A stretch of 64,000 bases of DNA from Macrocystis pyrifera (GCA_031763025.1 JASSKH010000028.1:5160075-5224074); one strand, 5' to 3'; positions 44,111-56,789 are shown, counted from the first letter of the stretch. Translations and numbers: made by a program. The notes: generated from the letters alone by a model not told the origin.

Positions 44111-44620
44111 ATAATAATATAAGTGCAATAGTTGGTATCGATGTCCATCAGCCGAGCCCCGGGTCACCAGGCGTCTGTCGCTCATTATTCTTCCCTCTGA
44201 CTATTACTCATTCCCGTCGGGGATTCGTCCAACATGTGTTACGGGCCCTTGGCATCGAAAACTGCCATTAAATTTGCAGTGCGGGGCCTTAAGCGTCGAC
44301 GGCGGCCGTCACGCCGCCGGCGAAAGCCCCCTTGTAGATATAGATAATATATTGCAGTCTTGTAGTCTCATGAATACGATTATATATATAATCCAAAAAA
44401 GGGATAACCTGGCGGATATTCCGTTAATCGAGAGTAACGTTCTTTTAGGAATGTTCTCAGGGTGGACAACCCGTTAGAAGAGAGTAATGCTCCTTAACGC
44501 TGATAGGATCATGAAGTGAGAAGATCTTATATTAGCAGAAGAACGATCGGTAGCCATAGGAAAGTTCTGTAAGTCTTAGAGTACATCAGATAAAAGGAAT
44601 TTAGGAGAGCTTGTGGCGTG
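44111..44620 (+). other. Stem-rich region of unknown nature
   Basis: Nested inverted repeats: GGCCC/GGGCC around CTGC-loop-GCAG (44247-44287), then GGGGC/GCCCC around GGCGGC/GCCGCC (44283-44333), followed by AT-rich sequence. It could be a structured RNA or a fragment of one. No known core motif identified. Confidence 0.4.
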
Positions 44621-45689
44621 GGGTGGGACGAGTATATCTGGGTGTCGAGTTCCTCCCGCCTATACCTCTCACTTCTCTACCAGGGCACAATCAATAAAAA
44701 AGATCTAAATCAGAAGAAGCAGAGCACTGCTTCCGAGCTCCCAGAAACACCTGCGTCCCTTAACCTTACCCTACCTCGGTCTCCACTTCACATCTGGCGT
44801 CGTCGCATTCAACGAACATTCTGGCCAAGCTTAGGACTGCAGCACACCACTTCACAAAAAACCTGTTGAACTGCACAACAAGATGATAGAAATAACATAG
44901 TTTGCTGTGCGACAAATACTCGAAACATCGTGGTGTATCCACGCCCAGGCTGCCCCACAGTTTCACCGTACGCAATCCCTCTCTCGATTACGAGTATCGT
45001 AGTCTCTGCCTTTCGAGTATCGTAGCATATCTGCTCTCGAGTAATACAATATATCTGTCTTCGCTCAAGATGGTCTGATGATATCTCGTTGCCACGATTT
45101 TCACTTGGATGTGCTCGATCAAGAGGTTCAATCGTTGTTGTTCCCCCGCTTTTGGTTTTGGAACGTTTATATGCAATACAAGTCGATCATGTCTTTTCCA
45201 AACGCACACGGCCCCGACCCGTAAGCGTCGGGATTAAGGAGACAGATAATTACCCGTATCTGCACATAATAGCATACCAGTCGATGAGATGCACGGTATC
45301 CACGCTTCCGCGCTCGCTGCCTGTGCCACGTATGAAGCGCTCCACCTCTGCTCCGCTTCCGATGTTGAATCAGACTTCACGACATACCTGATCCAGAATT
45401 CACAAACTCCTGGCCCAGCGAGGGACCGCTGTCCAGGTACAAGCCACGGGCCCTGTCTGTTCGCGTGTTCTACCAGTTTGCCAGCACCGTTCTGTGCGGT
45501 ATCCACTTGGTACTGCCACAAGGGCGATCAACCTAACAGTGCCCGCTGCTGCTGTCGAAGTGACTACGTACTACTGATACGTACCCAGCCGAAGAATATG
45601 AACCATAACGCCTAATTCTCTCTACAACAACAAACTGCAGTTTATTATCATATCGGTTCCCGATCCTTAATAATATTTCCATTAAATAC
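44621..45689 (+). other. No recognised gene
   Basis: Frames of up to 108 codons (for example 45289-45615 plus) without motifs. A short CGAGTATCGTAG-type repeat at 44990-45070. Confidence 0.45.
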
Positions 45690-46790
45690 ATGCGGTACCG
45701 TGGGTTGACTACTATACTGTTGCTATATACACCACGACCGCTACTACGCAGATGTAATACAGGTAGAAGCAGCATGCACTCCACAAAATACTACCGACCG
45801 GGTACACTACTACCACGGCTACTAACAACTAACTATATTACTGTACTAAGTACTATACTGCTAGAGCATGACCAATCTCTTATACAATACAGACCTCATG
45901 GTAAACAGAGAGGTCAAGTAACCACGGCGGTACCATGGGTTGGGGCATGACTACTACTATTCATAATTGTAAATGTACAGTCTACTTACGGTATATGGTT
46001 GAGGGCATCTACTACTGCTATTGGCCAAGCAGAAGAACAGCATGCAGACGGCAACAACAGCAATACCGGACACCACAGCGACTACGACTATTGCAAATAC
46101 TTATAGTACAGGTAGTACTACTAGTAGCTGCTATTGGACAGGCATTAATAGGAGCAGCGTGCGCTCGGTGCCATGGGCTGACTTCTGCTACTATACGCCA
46201 CTACCACTACTGCGCAGATGTAGTGCAGGTAGAAACAGCATGCACTCTACCAAATACTAACGGGAACACTACTACTACGACTATTAACTACAAACTATAC
46301 TGCTACCTCGTGAGTACTGCTGCTAGAGGGTGACCAACCGCTCATAAAATACAGACCTCATGATAAACAGAAAGGTCAAGTGACCACGCGGTACTATGGG
46401 TTGGGGCAAAACTACTATTATTATACTGTACTGCTGTTACACCATACACCACTGCCAGTAATACGTAGATGTCGTACAGACAGGTAGAGAAGCAGCATGA
46501 TGATTAAATACTACACTAGTACCTACTACTACGACTACTGTTAATATTTGTAATTGTGCAGGCTTCGTATTATATACACTAGAGTGCATCTACTGCTATT
46601 GGCCAGGTAGAAGAACAGCATCCAGACGGCAACAACAGCAATAGCGGACACCACAACGGCTACGACTATTGCTACTACTAATGGTACAGGTAGTACTGCT
46701 GCTACTGAACAGGCATTAATAGAAGCAGCATGCATTCGGTACCATGCTACTATTAATTGTAATACTACAACTACAACAACTATTAATTTT
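45690..46790 (+). repeat. Diverged tandem duplications, ~477- and ~582-bp offsets
   Basis: CGCAGATGTAATACAGGTAG at 45738 recurs near 46214 and, changed, near 46464. AGAAGAACAGCATGCAGACG near 46031 recurs near 46609. Interspersed ACTACTA motifs blur the edges. Confidence 0.8.
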
Positions 46791-46812
46791 ATGACGTTGT
46801 ACCAAATGTCCG

Positions 46813-46920
46813 TTTTTTTTTCCGGAATGGTTGTCTCGTGTGGCCGCGGGTCGTTTGTCGTGCTGCCTGCTGCGGGGCTCGCAGGGGTGCGGCGTGGACA
46901 GTACGGTGCACGGTACGGTG
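46813..46920 (+). repeat. Direct repeat with 52570-52670
   Basis: Shares TTTTTCCGGAAT, GGCCGCGGGTC, GGGCTCGCAGGGG and GCGGCGTGGACAGTACGGTG in the same order. Possibly a conserved exon (both read LAAG..SC.LL.GSQG.GVDST in one frame), but no family recognised. Confidence 0.6.
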
Positions 46921-47112
46921 CACTACTACTACTATTACTGCTGCTGCTGCTGTTACCACTACTACTGCTACTACTACTACTACTGCTACTACTACTCCTG
47001 CTACTATTTCTGCCACTACTACAGTATACTACTGCTGCTACTACTACTACTCCTACTACTATTACTACTACTGCTACTACCATCAAATACTACTATACTA
47101 CAACTACTACTA
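46920..47112 (+). repeat. TAC/CTA microsatellite
   Basis: About 190 bp of imperfect ACT/CTG trinucleotides. Confidence 0.95.
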
Positions 47113-47439
47113 TGACAGATGCACACCGAGACAGGGGGGGGAGAGGGAGACGGGCGGCAGAATGAGCCTAGTTCGGTGGCTCTTGCCCGGTTTAATTACC
47201 TGCTGCTGAGAGAGTGCGACTGGACAACTCGTTAAATATTATACCTACTACAAGGGGGGCTTCGCCGGGGCGGGCTGACGCCCGCCTGCAGCTCCGCGCA
47301 TGCCCGTAATGGCTGGGCGTACCCGTAATGGCTAGGCGTACCGGTATGCAACTCGAGGCTGTTAGTGCGACAGTACTGCCAACGGGTGCATTAAAAAAAA
47401 CAATTTTGATCAACAGGAAAAATCCCGAGGAAAGCCCTG

Positions 47440-47525
47440 CAAATTTCAAGTCCTAATTCGCAGTGGTTCACGAGATACGACCTTCGGATGGTTTATCCAT
47501 TTTTCGGCTGGCCCAGCTCGTACGT
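47440..47525 (+). repeat. Inverted match to 55826-55910
   Basis: TGGTTTATCCATTTTTCGGC and GAGCTGGGCCAGCCGA (reverse complement) are shared, with CACGAGATACGACCT between. A dispersed element fragment of unknown class. Confidence 0.7.
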
Positions 47526-49250
47526 ACGAGACGCTCGGCGTCCGTACTCTTTATTCCGTATGCAGATAGATACAAAACAGTTATTAATAGTTGGCCAACA
47601 GTCGATCGGTTTTAATCGACGATACGAAGCGCCGGCGTTGGTGCAGCAAGTTCACAGCAGCAAGCACCAGCACCAAGCACCAGCAGCATAGCGTACAGGT
47701 ACGTACCATAAGAGTACTACGCTGGCACGAGACTTCCACCGAGACTCCACAAAAATGCCAATTGCGAGACGGTACTCGTACAGCTTCCGAAGCAGAGATG
47801 GGTCCGAATTGCAGCATTAATGCGGAGACACATCACCAAGAGGAGTTGACTTGCATGTTAACCACGCTCACGGGGGTTCGCAGCAAAAACGTGTTCCAGG
47901 CATAGCAGCACTGCAGCAGCAGGAGCAGCAGCAGCAGAACAGGACAGTAGCTGCACATACATAGTAGCAGCGCCAGAGCAGCAGATGAGCAGCGGCAGTA
48001 GCACCAGCACAGTAGCATTAGCAGCACATCACGCTGGCCCGAGGCTGCCACAACAGTCGGGGCCGGGGAGCTCGATGGCGCACGAGGAGGAAGAAGCACG
48101 GCGTCGTCGTCGCGCCTCGTCGCAACCGGTACTTGTTCATGATTTTATTTTTTGCTTGGCGGTTACACGATATAAAAGAAAAACGCCTTCGCGATATATT
48201 CGAAACTCCACGCCTCATGTGATACTGGTGCCCAATGGCAATGACGAGTACTCTGGTGCCTAATGGGAATAACTATCACATTGATGGCAAGCATTGCCAT
48301 CGCTGCTGCCTGCTGCGTGTAAACAAAAAACAAAAATGTAGACACCGTTTGTACCCCACCACTGTACCACTCCTCCCGCGGCGTGGACTCATCCCATTCG
48401 GTCGAAACCAAAGACCCCGTCGGCGCCTGGTCACCCGGCGTGCACAGCAGCCGAAGAGGCTCGTGGCGCTCGCTTCCCGACCATATACTAGACTACGAAC
48501 CTCAACATTTTGCGCAAAACTCGTGCTTTCACACGTAAAATAGCCCGAATCGGAATTTCGACACTAGTTTCTCGAACGCCCAACCCTCAACGCACAAGTA
48601 ACGGCGGAGCATGAGACCGGCCACCCCAGACCATATTTCCCACCCCAGACCATATTTCCCACACTCTTGCCGCCATGAGCTGTCGCAATCTGTGGAGGAT
48701 TCGGCCTCTCTCGTTAAAAGAAGAGGTCCAATCTGGGTGCCGGCATAAAAAAACTAGAATAATTTGGAAGAGGCGGTCAGGCGGGCACCCATCCATGCTA
48801 CTACGATCACCGTCTGGAGTACGATGTTATTTTTGTTTTTGCGTTGTCTCTCCCTTTCTTTGTTTCCTTTCCCGGCCCCGCCGTCCGTATGCCAGTATCT
48901 TCCTCTCCTTCGAGTTGCTTCGTCCGCGCGGTAGCTATCTGTCCTTCGTCAGTGCGTATGCGTTCCGTCTTGCTGCCTTTCTGATCTCCTTGCATCATTT
49001 GTGTTCTGTTTCATTGCCGACTGTATTTTTGTTTTATAGTCTATTTGTTCTTATTTTCAAGTATGTGTTGTAACGTTGTTGCGTTCTCGTACCCGGTACG
49101 CTGGCACTTCACTTGCTTGACCCTTGAATTTGCGATTATTTTTTTTTTTTTTGTCTTCCTCTGTCTCACAGTCTGTGACCACAGAATCAGTATCTCTCTA
49201 TAATGAGGAATCAGGACGGACATTGGGTGTACTGATGGAGCTGGGTGTAG
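47526..49250 (+). other. No recognised gene
   Basis: AGC-rich stretch at 47640-48010. ACCCCAGACCATATTTCC is duplicated at about 48623-48660. 48830-49160 is pyrimidine-rich. Frames up to 132 codons without motifs. Confidence 0.45.
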
Positions 49251-49639
49251 AAAGGATGATTTAACAACAACAGCAACAACAAGGGTTTGACGGGCCAAGA
49301 GTAGGACTGACGGGGCGAAACAAGTAGGCCGACAAGAAAATTCTTTGGCACACAAGACTGTGATAAATCAAGTATCGACCACTCAACTGGTCCAACTCAC
49401 AGCTGACGTATTCACACCCCGCCAGCCGGCAGCCAGGGCACAGCGCAAGCACGCCCGAGGCAGCCCCAGACACAGTCGGGATCGGGGATCAGGATGAGGC
49501 AGTTTCGCTCCGTGAGGTGAACCTCATCTCGCGCTAGCACGAACAACGCAAAACAATGAGAGTAAAAAACGCTGAGGAGCGCTTAGAGCACAGGGTCAAC
49601 AGTATCTTGTATATATATACAGTAGATACCTGCTGCCTA

Positions 49640-49812
49640 TTTCTCTCAGGCAGACAGGCCGAAGGAGCCAGCTTGGTGGTCACGTACGTGCTCGGTGTGG
49701 GGTGTGTGGTGTACGTCAAAAGGCTAGGCGAAACATACATGACGCTCGACAGACGTTTACTGCTGCTGTGTATCTACTGCTTTTGCTGCTGCTGCTTCTG
49801 CTGCTGAGGTTG
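49640..49812 (-). pseudogene. Decayed copy of the exon at 49.9-50.3 kb
   Basis: On the minus strand this resembles the exon next door (TSVERHVCFA, a stop, then PHTEHVRDHQ against TSVGCRICCTK...NTEHVRDHN). It has a stop and lost cysteines. The CAACCTCAG acceptor-like sequence is kept. Confidence 0.5.
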
Positions 49813-49861
49813 ATAGAAACCAAAACTTGACAAACGGGCAATTTCAAAAGTGATGATATTT

Positions 49862-50320
49862 TCAACCCAGAGTAAATTCAGCGGAGAAAAGTCTTCGTTG
49901 TTGAAAGTGTACACAGCTCGTCGTATCATACGGGAATTTAAGAACAAATAAAATATCCAGCCAGTCGGGCAGTGTGGGCCATGCCCGCTGCCACGCACCG
50001 AGGCAGTACAACGAGACGGAAGGCAGTATGAAGTTGGCTCTGTTGCTCTTGCACATTGCAATTACCTGCTGCTGAGAGCGTGCGACTGGACAACTAGCCA
50101 GGTATGATACCAATACCTCGTACCAAAAAGTCTCCCAGGTAGACGGACCGTTGTGGTCACGAACGTGCTCGGTGTTAGATGTACACCACCCGTCAAAGGG
50201 CTTGGTGCAACAGATACGACAGCCGACAGATGTGTACGGCTGTTGCTCCTCTATGTCTGCTGCTGCTGCTGCTGCTGGTGCTGGTGCTGGTGCTACTTCT
50301 TCTACTGAGGTTGAAAACAT
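49862..50320 (-). CDS. Putative exon with a BED-like C-x2-C...H-x3-H zinc finger
   Basis: On the minus strand, after an acceptor-like CAACCTCAG near 50312, the frame reads an Ala/Pro-rich leader and then VGCRICCTKPFDGWCTSN and TEHVRDHNG. This gives Cys-x2-Cys and His-x3-His as in BED fingers, common in transposase-derived DNA-binding proteins. YEVLVSYL follows, then CPVARSQQQ directly before GTAATT, a possible donor. The last ~40 bases also occur at 47176-47225 before another GTAATT, so the exon end is repeated. The frame runs on to a stop at 49862. The zinc-finger call is an inference; the gene may be an element remnant. Confidence 0.4.
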   Translation of the reverse strand: MFSTSVEEVAPAPAPAAAAAADIEEQQPYTSVGCRICCTKPFDGWCTSNTEHVRDHNGPSTWETFWYEVLVSYLASCPVARSQQQVIAMCKSNRANFILPSVSLYCLGAWQRAWPTLPDWLDILFVLKFPYDTTSCVHFQQRRLFSAEFTLG

Positions 50321-51039
50321 ACGTACAGCAAAGAGAGTGTTCGAGGGTGGCGGGTTATTTACTTACTCAAACCAAAAATGTGAGGTTTTTCATGTCACGT
50401 ACTCGGCTCAGTGCGGCGGAAAGCAATCCCTTGTTTTTTAGAGCCAATTCAGCGACGTTCAATGCCCCGAGTACCGCCAGGGTGCTCGGCCGGGATCCAG
50501 ACATACGTCGTAATGTACCCATGGCCCCCTTGCTTGCCCCGCAGTCGAAAGTGCGAGAAAGAACCCTCGGCCGCCGGAGAGCAGCATGCCTGAAAACAAA
50601 AATGCATCTCATACATACACACATTTCGATGAGTGGATAGCGTTGTCACCATATATATGTGTAACAAGGAACACAGTGTGGGGTGGAGAGGGAATACGGC
50701 TACGGTAGAGGTAGCAGGATGGTGTGGGAAGACCCTCCTGGGTACGATTGTAAGCAGTATGAGATATTGGGCAGCTGCACCGTCTGCGCGTTGCAACAAA
50801 AACCCGGCCAATTATTAGAACAGCGAATTGTCATTCGTCATTAGACGCTTTTAATAGTTTGGGGGGGGACAACTTGACTCTTGCAGCAGCAGGTAGCAGG
50901 AGGGTAGGTGCAGGGGGGTGGCAGAAATTCCACAGGAATTAAGAAAGGGCGGTCAGAATTGATTGCAGTAAATATATTCGTATGGGGATTTCGCGTTTGT
51001 TTTTGGTCTAGTTTCATCAAGTATTCAAGTCAGATTGGT
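50321..51039 (+). other. No recognised gene
   Basis: Overlapping short frames on both strands (50367-50811) without motifs. Confidence 0.45.
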
Positions 51040-51460
51040 CATTTATAAATTCTTTATTTAATGGATTCCCTTCGATATGTGGATAGTGTGATTGGAACAA
51101 GCACAACACTGACTGTCAGGTGGCAAATAAATATAACATAAATGTGTAACAAGGTACTGTTATGCGGGTCGTCTAGTTTTATGGTACTGCTTTGGATGAG
51201 GCTGGAGGCCCGGTAAATACCTGGGTTCAGGTATTGGCATCGTATTTGTAGTACTTGGGAGGCGTATCTTAGATGGGAAACCAGGGTTTGTCCCAGCGAG
51301 GCACGAGCTTGGCTTTTAGTCTCCTCGTGCACGCAAGGAATAAAGCTGCTCTTCTTTTATCTCTAAGCAAACAACACACACACGTGAGTACCAACGAGCA
51401 CCGACTTAATAGGCAAACCCGTCCGGGGAAACAACGTGTCCCGACCTCGGGGTTGGCCTG
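51040..51460 (-). repeat. Gypsy-family LTR fragment, copy 1
   Basis: Reverse-complement match to 56225-56520. Shares CCTGGGTTCAGGTATT, GGCGTATCTTAGATGGGAAA and GAGTACCAACGAGCACCGAC-type blocks. Confidence 0.75.
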
Positions 51461-51659
51461 GGTAATCGGGTCACTCATTTGTGGCACAAGCCCATTTCCG
51501 GAGTTGTGGGATGGGTTTAGGTGGTTGTTGGCGTGTTCCGTGTTATGTTTCTTATCTTTCCACCGGTCCCCTCCGCCGCTCGGGAGCTGGGAGCGATCTG
51601 GATAAATTTGACAACACCTACTGGGGAACAGGGCGGTCTCGTTTTTTTGTGTTAATATT

Positions 51660-52190
51660 TCGCTTTCCGTAGACACTTTGTCGCCCTACCCACGTTGCGG
51701 GTGGTATAGTGATGGCTTTTATTGACGATTTATTCCTGCCTCTTAATGTTAGGCCTTCCTTTCTTTTCTCGCTTTTTGTCGTACCTTACCCTTCGGAGAT
51801 GTGGGAGGGGGTTTTGAGAGGCCGCTCTTCGACTCATGTTCTAGCCCGTGGAATCGGGGTTTCCAATAGTTCCCCATAATTCTGCATATACGGCTCATCA
51901 GAGTGGGCTAGTGTTATGGTACTGATTTGAATAAGGCTGACAGCCCGGTAAATACCTGGGTTCAGGTATTGGGATCGTATTTTGGAGTACTTGAGAGGCG
52001 TATCTTCGATGGGAAACCAGTTTTTTTTTCCCACCGAGGCACGAGCTTGGCTTTCAATCTCCTCGTGCACGAAAGGAATAAATCTGCTCTTCTTCTATCT
52101 CTAAGCAAGCAATACACGTGAATACCAACGACTACCGACTTGATAGGCGAAGCTGTCCAGGGAATCAAAGTGTCCCGACCTTGAGCTTAA
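51660..52190 (-). repeat. Gypsy-family LTR, copy 2
   Basis: Covers the whole LTR seen at 56225-56789 but inverted. Runs from CTTTCCGTAGACACTTTGTC to GTGTCCCGACCTTGAGC. Confidence 0.75.
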
Positions 52191-52199
52191 CTGTACCCG

Positions 52200-52800
52200 A
52201 TGCCACATACCAGGTATAAAACGGCAGTGCCAATGTTTCATACCACTACCACCGCAGCTGGAGCAGTAGAGTATGTTTTCTACTCTGTTTCTAGTTGTAT
52301 CTTACCCGCTATAGGCCCTGTGAGGGTAGTGCAGAGGCGTTGGCTGGTATGGATGGGGCACGCAGCTTGTAGTTCACGATCTTCTTACTGCTGCTAACGA
52401 ACGTGGCACGAGAAAAAACACACACAAGAGATGTCTTGGATTCTAACCTCCGACCTGTTTGTTGTGACGCATAAGGAAAGCACGCTATCAATAATGTTGA
52501 TCTACCCAATCTGTTATTTATTTTGCCTAGGTTGATGTGCATCTGTATTACTTTGTCCCAGATGGCCGCTTTTTCCGGAATAGTTCACTTTTCTCAATTG
52601 GCCGCGGGTCTTTTCTCGTGCTTGCTGCTGCTGGGCTCGCAGGGGGGCGGCGTGGACAGTACGGTGCAAGCGTTGGCTACGGCCGGGCTCCGTGGAACAT
52701 GTTCTAGGTGGTCAAAGTCACGTGACCCAGCACGCAACTGAGGGATGGGGTCTCACTTCCGAAAAGCCATCTAGGGGCTTGGAAACCTACCCGGATCTGC
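52200..52800 (+). other. No recognised gene, except the repeat shared with 46.8 kb
   Basis: The block at 52570-52670 matches 46813-46920. The rest has no motif. Confidence 0.45.
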
Positions 52801-53250
52801 TGCAGCAGCAGTAAAACAACAGCAACAACGGGCGTACGAGTGCTGCTCGAGTCGAGTGTTGCTCGAGTGTCGCTGGGTGCTGCTGCTCTGCTGCTGAGTG
52901 CTCGTGTGCCCGTGGCTGCTTCGTCACGTTGTGCTCATGTTCGTCTCGTGCTCGTTGCGCTTGAGCAATCGAGTGATCGTGATCCCGTGTCTTTCTATTG
53001 CGGTGCGATAGGCTTGGAAACCTACTGCCCATCATGCTCGTGCGCTCGAGTGCTGCTCGAGAAGTACGCAGCAGCACAAGAACAGCAACAAAAGGCGTAC
53101 GAGAGCTACTCGAATCGAGTGTTGCTCGAGTGCTGCTGAGTGTTGCTGTTGCTGCTGCTGAGTGCTCGTGTGCTCGTGAGTGCTTGGCCACAAGACGTGA
53201 GGAAAGGCTGTATCCACCACGTACGTACATACCTGATGGCATTTTTTAGT
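52801..53250 (+). repeat. CTGCTCGAGTG-type repeats
   Basis: GGGCGTACGAGTGCTGCTCG (52841) and a variant near 53096 head two diverged copies of a ~250-bp unit with many GCTCGAGTG motifs. Confidence 0.7.
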
Positions 53251-53345
53251 ATCTTATTATTGATCAGTTATCGGATATTTGCACCACGTATTGCGTTGCG
53301 TGTAACAGCCGAGTGTTCACTGCCCATTGTACAATGTGCCCTCCC

Positions 53346-53760
53346 GTGCCACACGGTTTGCTTACTATTCTGCTACTCCTGCTGTTGCTGCCGAGTTACT
53401 GCTACACACAATCACGGTATCGCTGCTACTGTTCCTGGCACAGGTTGCTTTTCTTGCTGCTACCCTTATTTTTTTTTTACCCGTGCCACGCGGTAGTTTA
53501 TCTTGCTGCTCCTGTTGTTGCTGCCGCTGCTGCTGCACACTGCTGCGCAATCACGGTATAGCTGTTACTACTACTGTTGCTGCTGGCGCCTTTTCTTACT
53601 GCTACCCAAAGTATTTTTTCACCTGTGTCACATATTGGCTTATCTTGGTGCTTCTGCTGATGACGCTACTGCTGCACACTGTCACGGTATAGCTCTACTG
53701 CTGTTATTGCTGTGGCGCAGGTTGCTTTCCTTGCTGTTATCTTAGTTTGTTCGTGTCCGT
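53346..53760 (+). repeat. Three tandem copies of a ~140-bp unit
   Basis: Units start near 53346, 53484 and 53625 with GTGCCACNCGG-type sequence and share AATCACGGTAT and the TTTCTTGCTGCTACCC block. Confidence 0.85.
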
Positions 53761-53889
53761 GCGATTGATGTTTTTATCACACTCTGGCTATTTCGTGTAC
53801 CAGTATATTTTGTACCGGGTGTTAATTGCGTTTCGCGTCTATAGGGTTGTCCGTCAACTCATTGTCGAGCTTGATTTGTTTTGATTGAT

Positions 53890-55330
53890 TCTTTGATATT
53901 CCCGACGAAACATGTGCAGTTCATGCAGATCATACAGATCCCACCCGGTCAAGATGTACAGATCACACAGACCAGGATCCCACTCAGATACGCACCTGTC
54001 AAATATTACAGATCCTGCAGATCATACAGATCCTGCAGGTCATGCAAACCCACCGATAAACATGTGCAGATCATGCAGATCGTGCAGACCCCATCCCGGT
54101 CAAGATGAACATATCGTATGGATCACATATATTCCACTCAGTCAAGTAGATCATACAGATCCTGCAGATCACTCATATGTACAGATCACACAGATCAAAT
54201 TCCCACTCAGGTACACACGAGTGAATATCTACCTCATACGGACCCCCATCCCGGCTAAACATGATGTAAAAAATTATGAAGTATCCAGATTTACAAATCC
54301 TGCAGATCATACAGAAATCCTGCAAGTTCCCACTCAGGTACACACGTACGTGTGAAATATCTACCTCATCATACAGATACCACCCGGAAAATACGTACAG
54401 ATCACACACATCAACATCCCCCTCAGGTACACATCTGCCAAACGTTACAGATCCTGCAGATCATACAGTTCCTGCAGGTCATGTCAACCCACCGATAAAC
54501 ATGTGCAGATCATGCAGATCATACAGACCCCATCCCATCCCGATCAAGATGAACAGATCATACAGGTCACACAGATCCCACACACGTAGATCACACAGAT
54601 CTGCAGATCACACATGTGTACAGATCATACAAATCCTGCAGATTACACATAGGTACAGACGTCTGAAATATCTCCTCCATACAGACTCCATCTCGGCTAA
54701 ACATGATGTAAACGAGTGTGAAATATTCAGATTTTACAGATCCTTCAGATAGTAAGGAAATCCTGCAAGTTCCCACTCAGGTACACACGTGTGAAATATC
54801 TACCTCATACAGAGCCCATACCGGCAAAACATTCTGAAGTAAAGTGTGAAGAATCCAGACTTTATAGATCCTCCAGATCATACACAAATCCTGCAGACCA
54901 CCTGGCACACAAGTGCAAATGATACGGAACGTACATGTCTCTCCAGGCAAACTAGTTGGAGTGTGTAGATAATAGATTCTTCAGATCATGCACATATATC
55001 TTCCACATCATGCACACATGGCATTTAGATCATCCCACTCGGCACTCAAGTGCAATCATAAAGACCAAGCAGATCTCACCGCCAAAAAAAGGGTGATACA
55101 TCTACATTATACAAATCCTGCAGATCGTACAGATCCTTCAGATCATGCAGACCCACCCACGCAAAACTATTCATCAGTTGATACGGTACATGTAGATTCG
55201 ATTAACATGCGCAGATCAATCGTGCAGACTCCACCCGGTAGAGGTGTTCAGATCATCAAGAATCACACTTATATCGATGATACAGATCCCTCCCAGGCGA
55301 TAAATACCGGGATGACACAAATCCCGTCAA
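53890..55330 (+). repeat. CAGATC satellite with ~436-bp higher-order period
   Basis: ACAGATCCTGCAGATCATAC-type motifs fill 1.4 kb. Larger blocks recur at about 436 bp (53993 and 54429; CCACCGATAAACATGTGCAG near 54049 and 54490). Open frames here are repeat by-products. Confidence 0.9.
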
Positions 55331-56224
55331 TTTCCTTCTGAATGCTACGCTTTCGCCAAGACATGCGAGAGCATCGAAGACTAGACTACTACTCTTCGTT
55401 CTTTGCAATATTACAGTACTACTGTAACCCAAGACTAATTTTACTCCGACATCATTCTTACTCAAACCAGAGGTGCAAGGGTTATACCTGCGTCTCCCTT
55501 GTCAACTTGCGACACCCCCCGGATTTCATGCCACCCGCATCCCGAAGGGGGACCTTGTATATATGTACAGAACGATCAGACAGTTGATATCGGAACAACC
55601 CTTGTTGAAAAATATACAAAAACAGCACGCCCCTCTGAGACACGACGCGAGCACGGCCGTGGCTATCCCCGGCAGAGACGGGGAGGGACGAGCAAGGTGA
55701 GGCGCGAACATGAAACGACGCACCGACTGGTAGACCCCATTGCGAGCTAGCTCGTAAGCGACTAAAAAATCAAATCATGAAGAAAAAAACGATCTTCAGC
55801 ACCCAACCTCAATCAACTTTATATCTGTACGAGCTGGGCCAGCCGATAAATGGATAAACCATCCGGAGGTCGTATCTCGTGAACCTGTGCGAATTAGGAC
55901 ATGAAAATTGGAGGTACTAACTCCGACATAACACTGCATGCGCCAAAGAGAAGTATATCAAAAACATGACACGTTTATAATTCGACTCGATCTCTACGAG
56001 ATGTCGGTGAAAACTAAATATAACAACTTTTCAACACGAATTTTGCATTAAAATCGTCGATCCCGATCAAAGCGAAAATTGATGAAGACCTAGCGGAAGA
56101 TAATACGAGAAGACCGATAGTTTCATTGCCCAGTTCGCCACCCATCAAGAGATATTGCCAGAACACAATTTCCATACGTGAAACAAGTATTCACGATTCT
56201 GTTGGTTTTTCTGCGATCCCCCGT
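55331..56224 (+). other. No recognised gene; contains the inverted match to 47.4 kb at 55826-55910
   Basis: Short overlapping frames only. Confidence 0.45.
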
Positions 56225-56789
56225 GTTAAGATCAAAGGTCGGGACACTTTGTATCTCTGGACAGCTTTGCCTATTAAGCCAGTACTCGTTGGTACTCACG
56301 TGTGTTGTTTGCTTGGAGATAGAAAAAGAGCAGTTGTGTTCCTTTCGTACACGCGCGGAGACTAGGAGCCTAGCTCGTGCCTCAGTGGGAAAAACCCTGG
56401 TTTCCCATCAAAGATACGCCTCCCAAGTACTCCAAATACGGTCCTAGTGCCTGAACCCAGGTATTTACCGGGCTTTCAGCCTTATTCAAATCAGTACCAT
56501 AACACTAGTCCACTCTGATGAGCCGTATTTGCAGAATTATGGGAAATTCTTTGAAACCCCGATTCCACGAGCTAGAACATGAGTCAAAGATGCGGCTCTT
56601 CAAAACCCCCTCCCACACCTCTGAACGGCAAGGCAACGAAGCCGGCAAGGTACGTCAAAAAATAGAATGGAAGGAAAGTCTAGCCTTAAGGGGCAAGCAT
56701 AACTCGTCAACGAAAGCCATCGCCATGCCACCCGCAACGTAGGTGGGACGAGAAAGTGCACTGTCTACGGAAAGGCGAAATGTGCACAC
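56225..56789 (+). repeat. Gypsy-family LTR, 5' LTR of a deleted element
   Basis: Begins TGTTAAGATCAAAGGTCGGG and ends near GAAATGTGCACACA. The same start recurs at 57163 right after the pol remnant, which fixes the orientation as plus. Confidence 0.7.

Noticed and set aside
44230-44480. Group I intron
   Set aside because: Some stems and a GATATAG-like string are present, but the conserved core pairings could not be assembled.
53912-54752. Genes within the CAGATC satellite
   Set aside because: Residue repeats (DHTDPAD) simply follow the DNA repeat.
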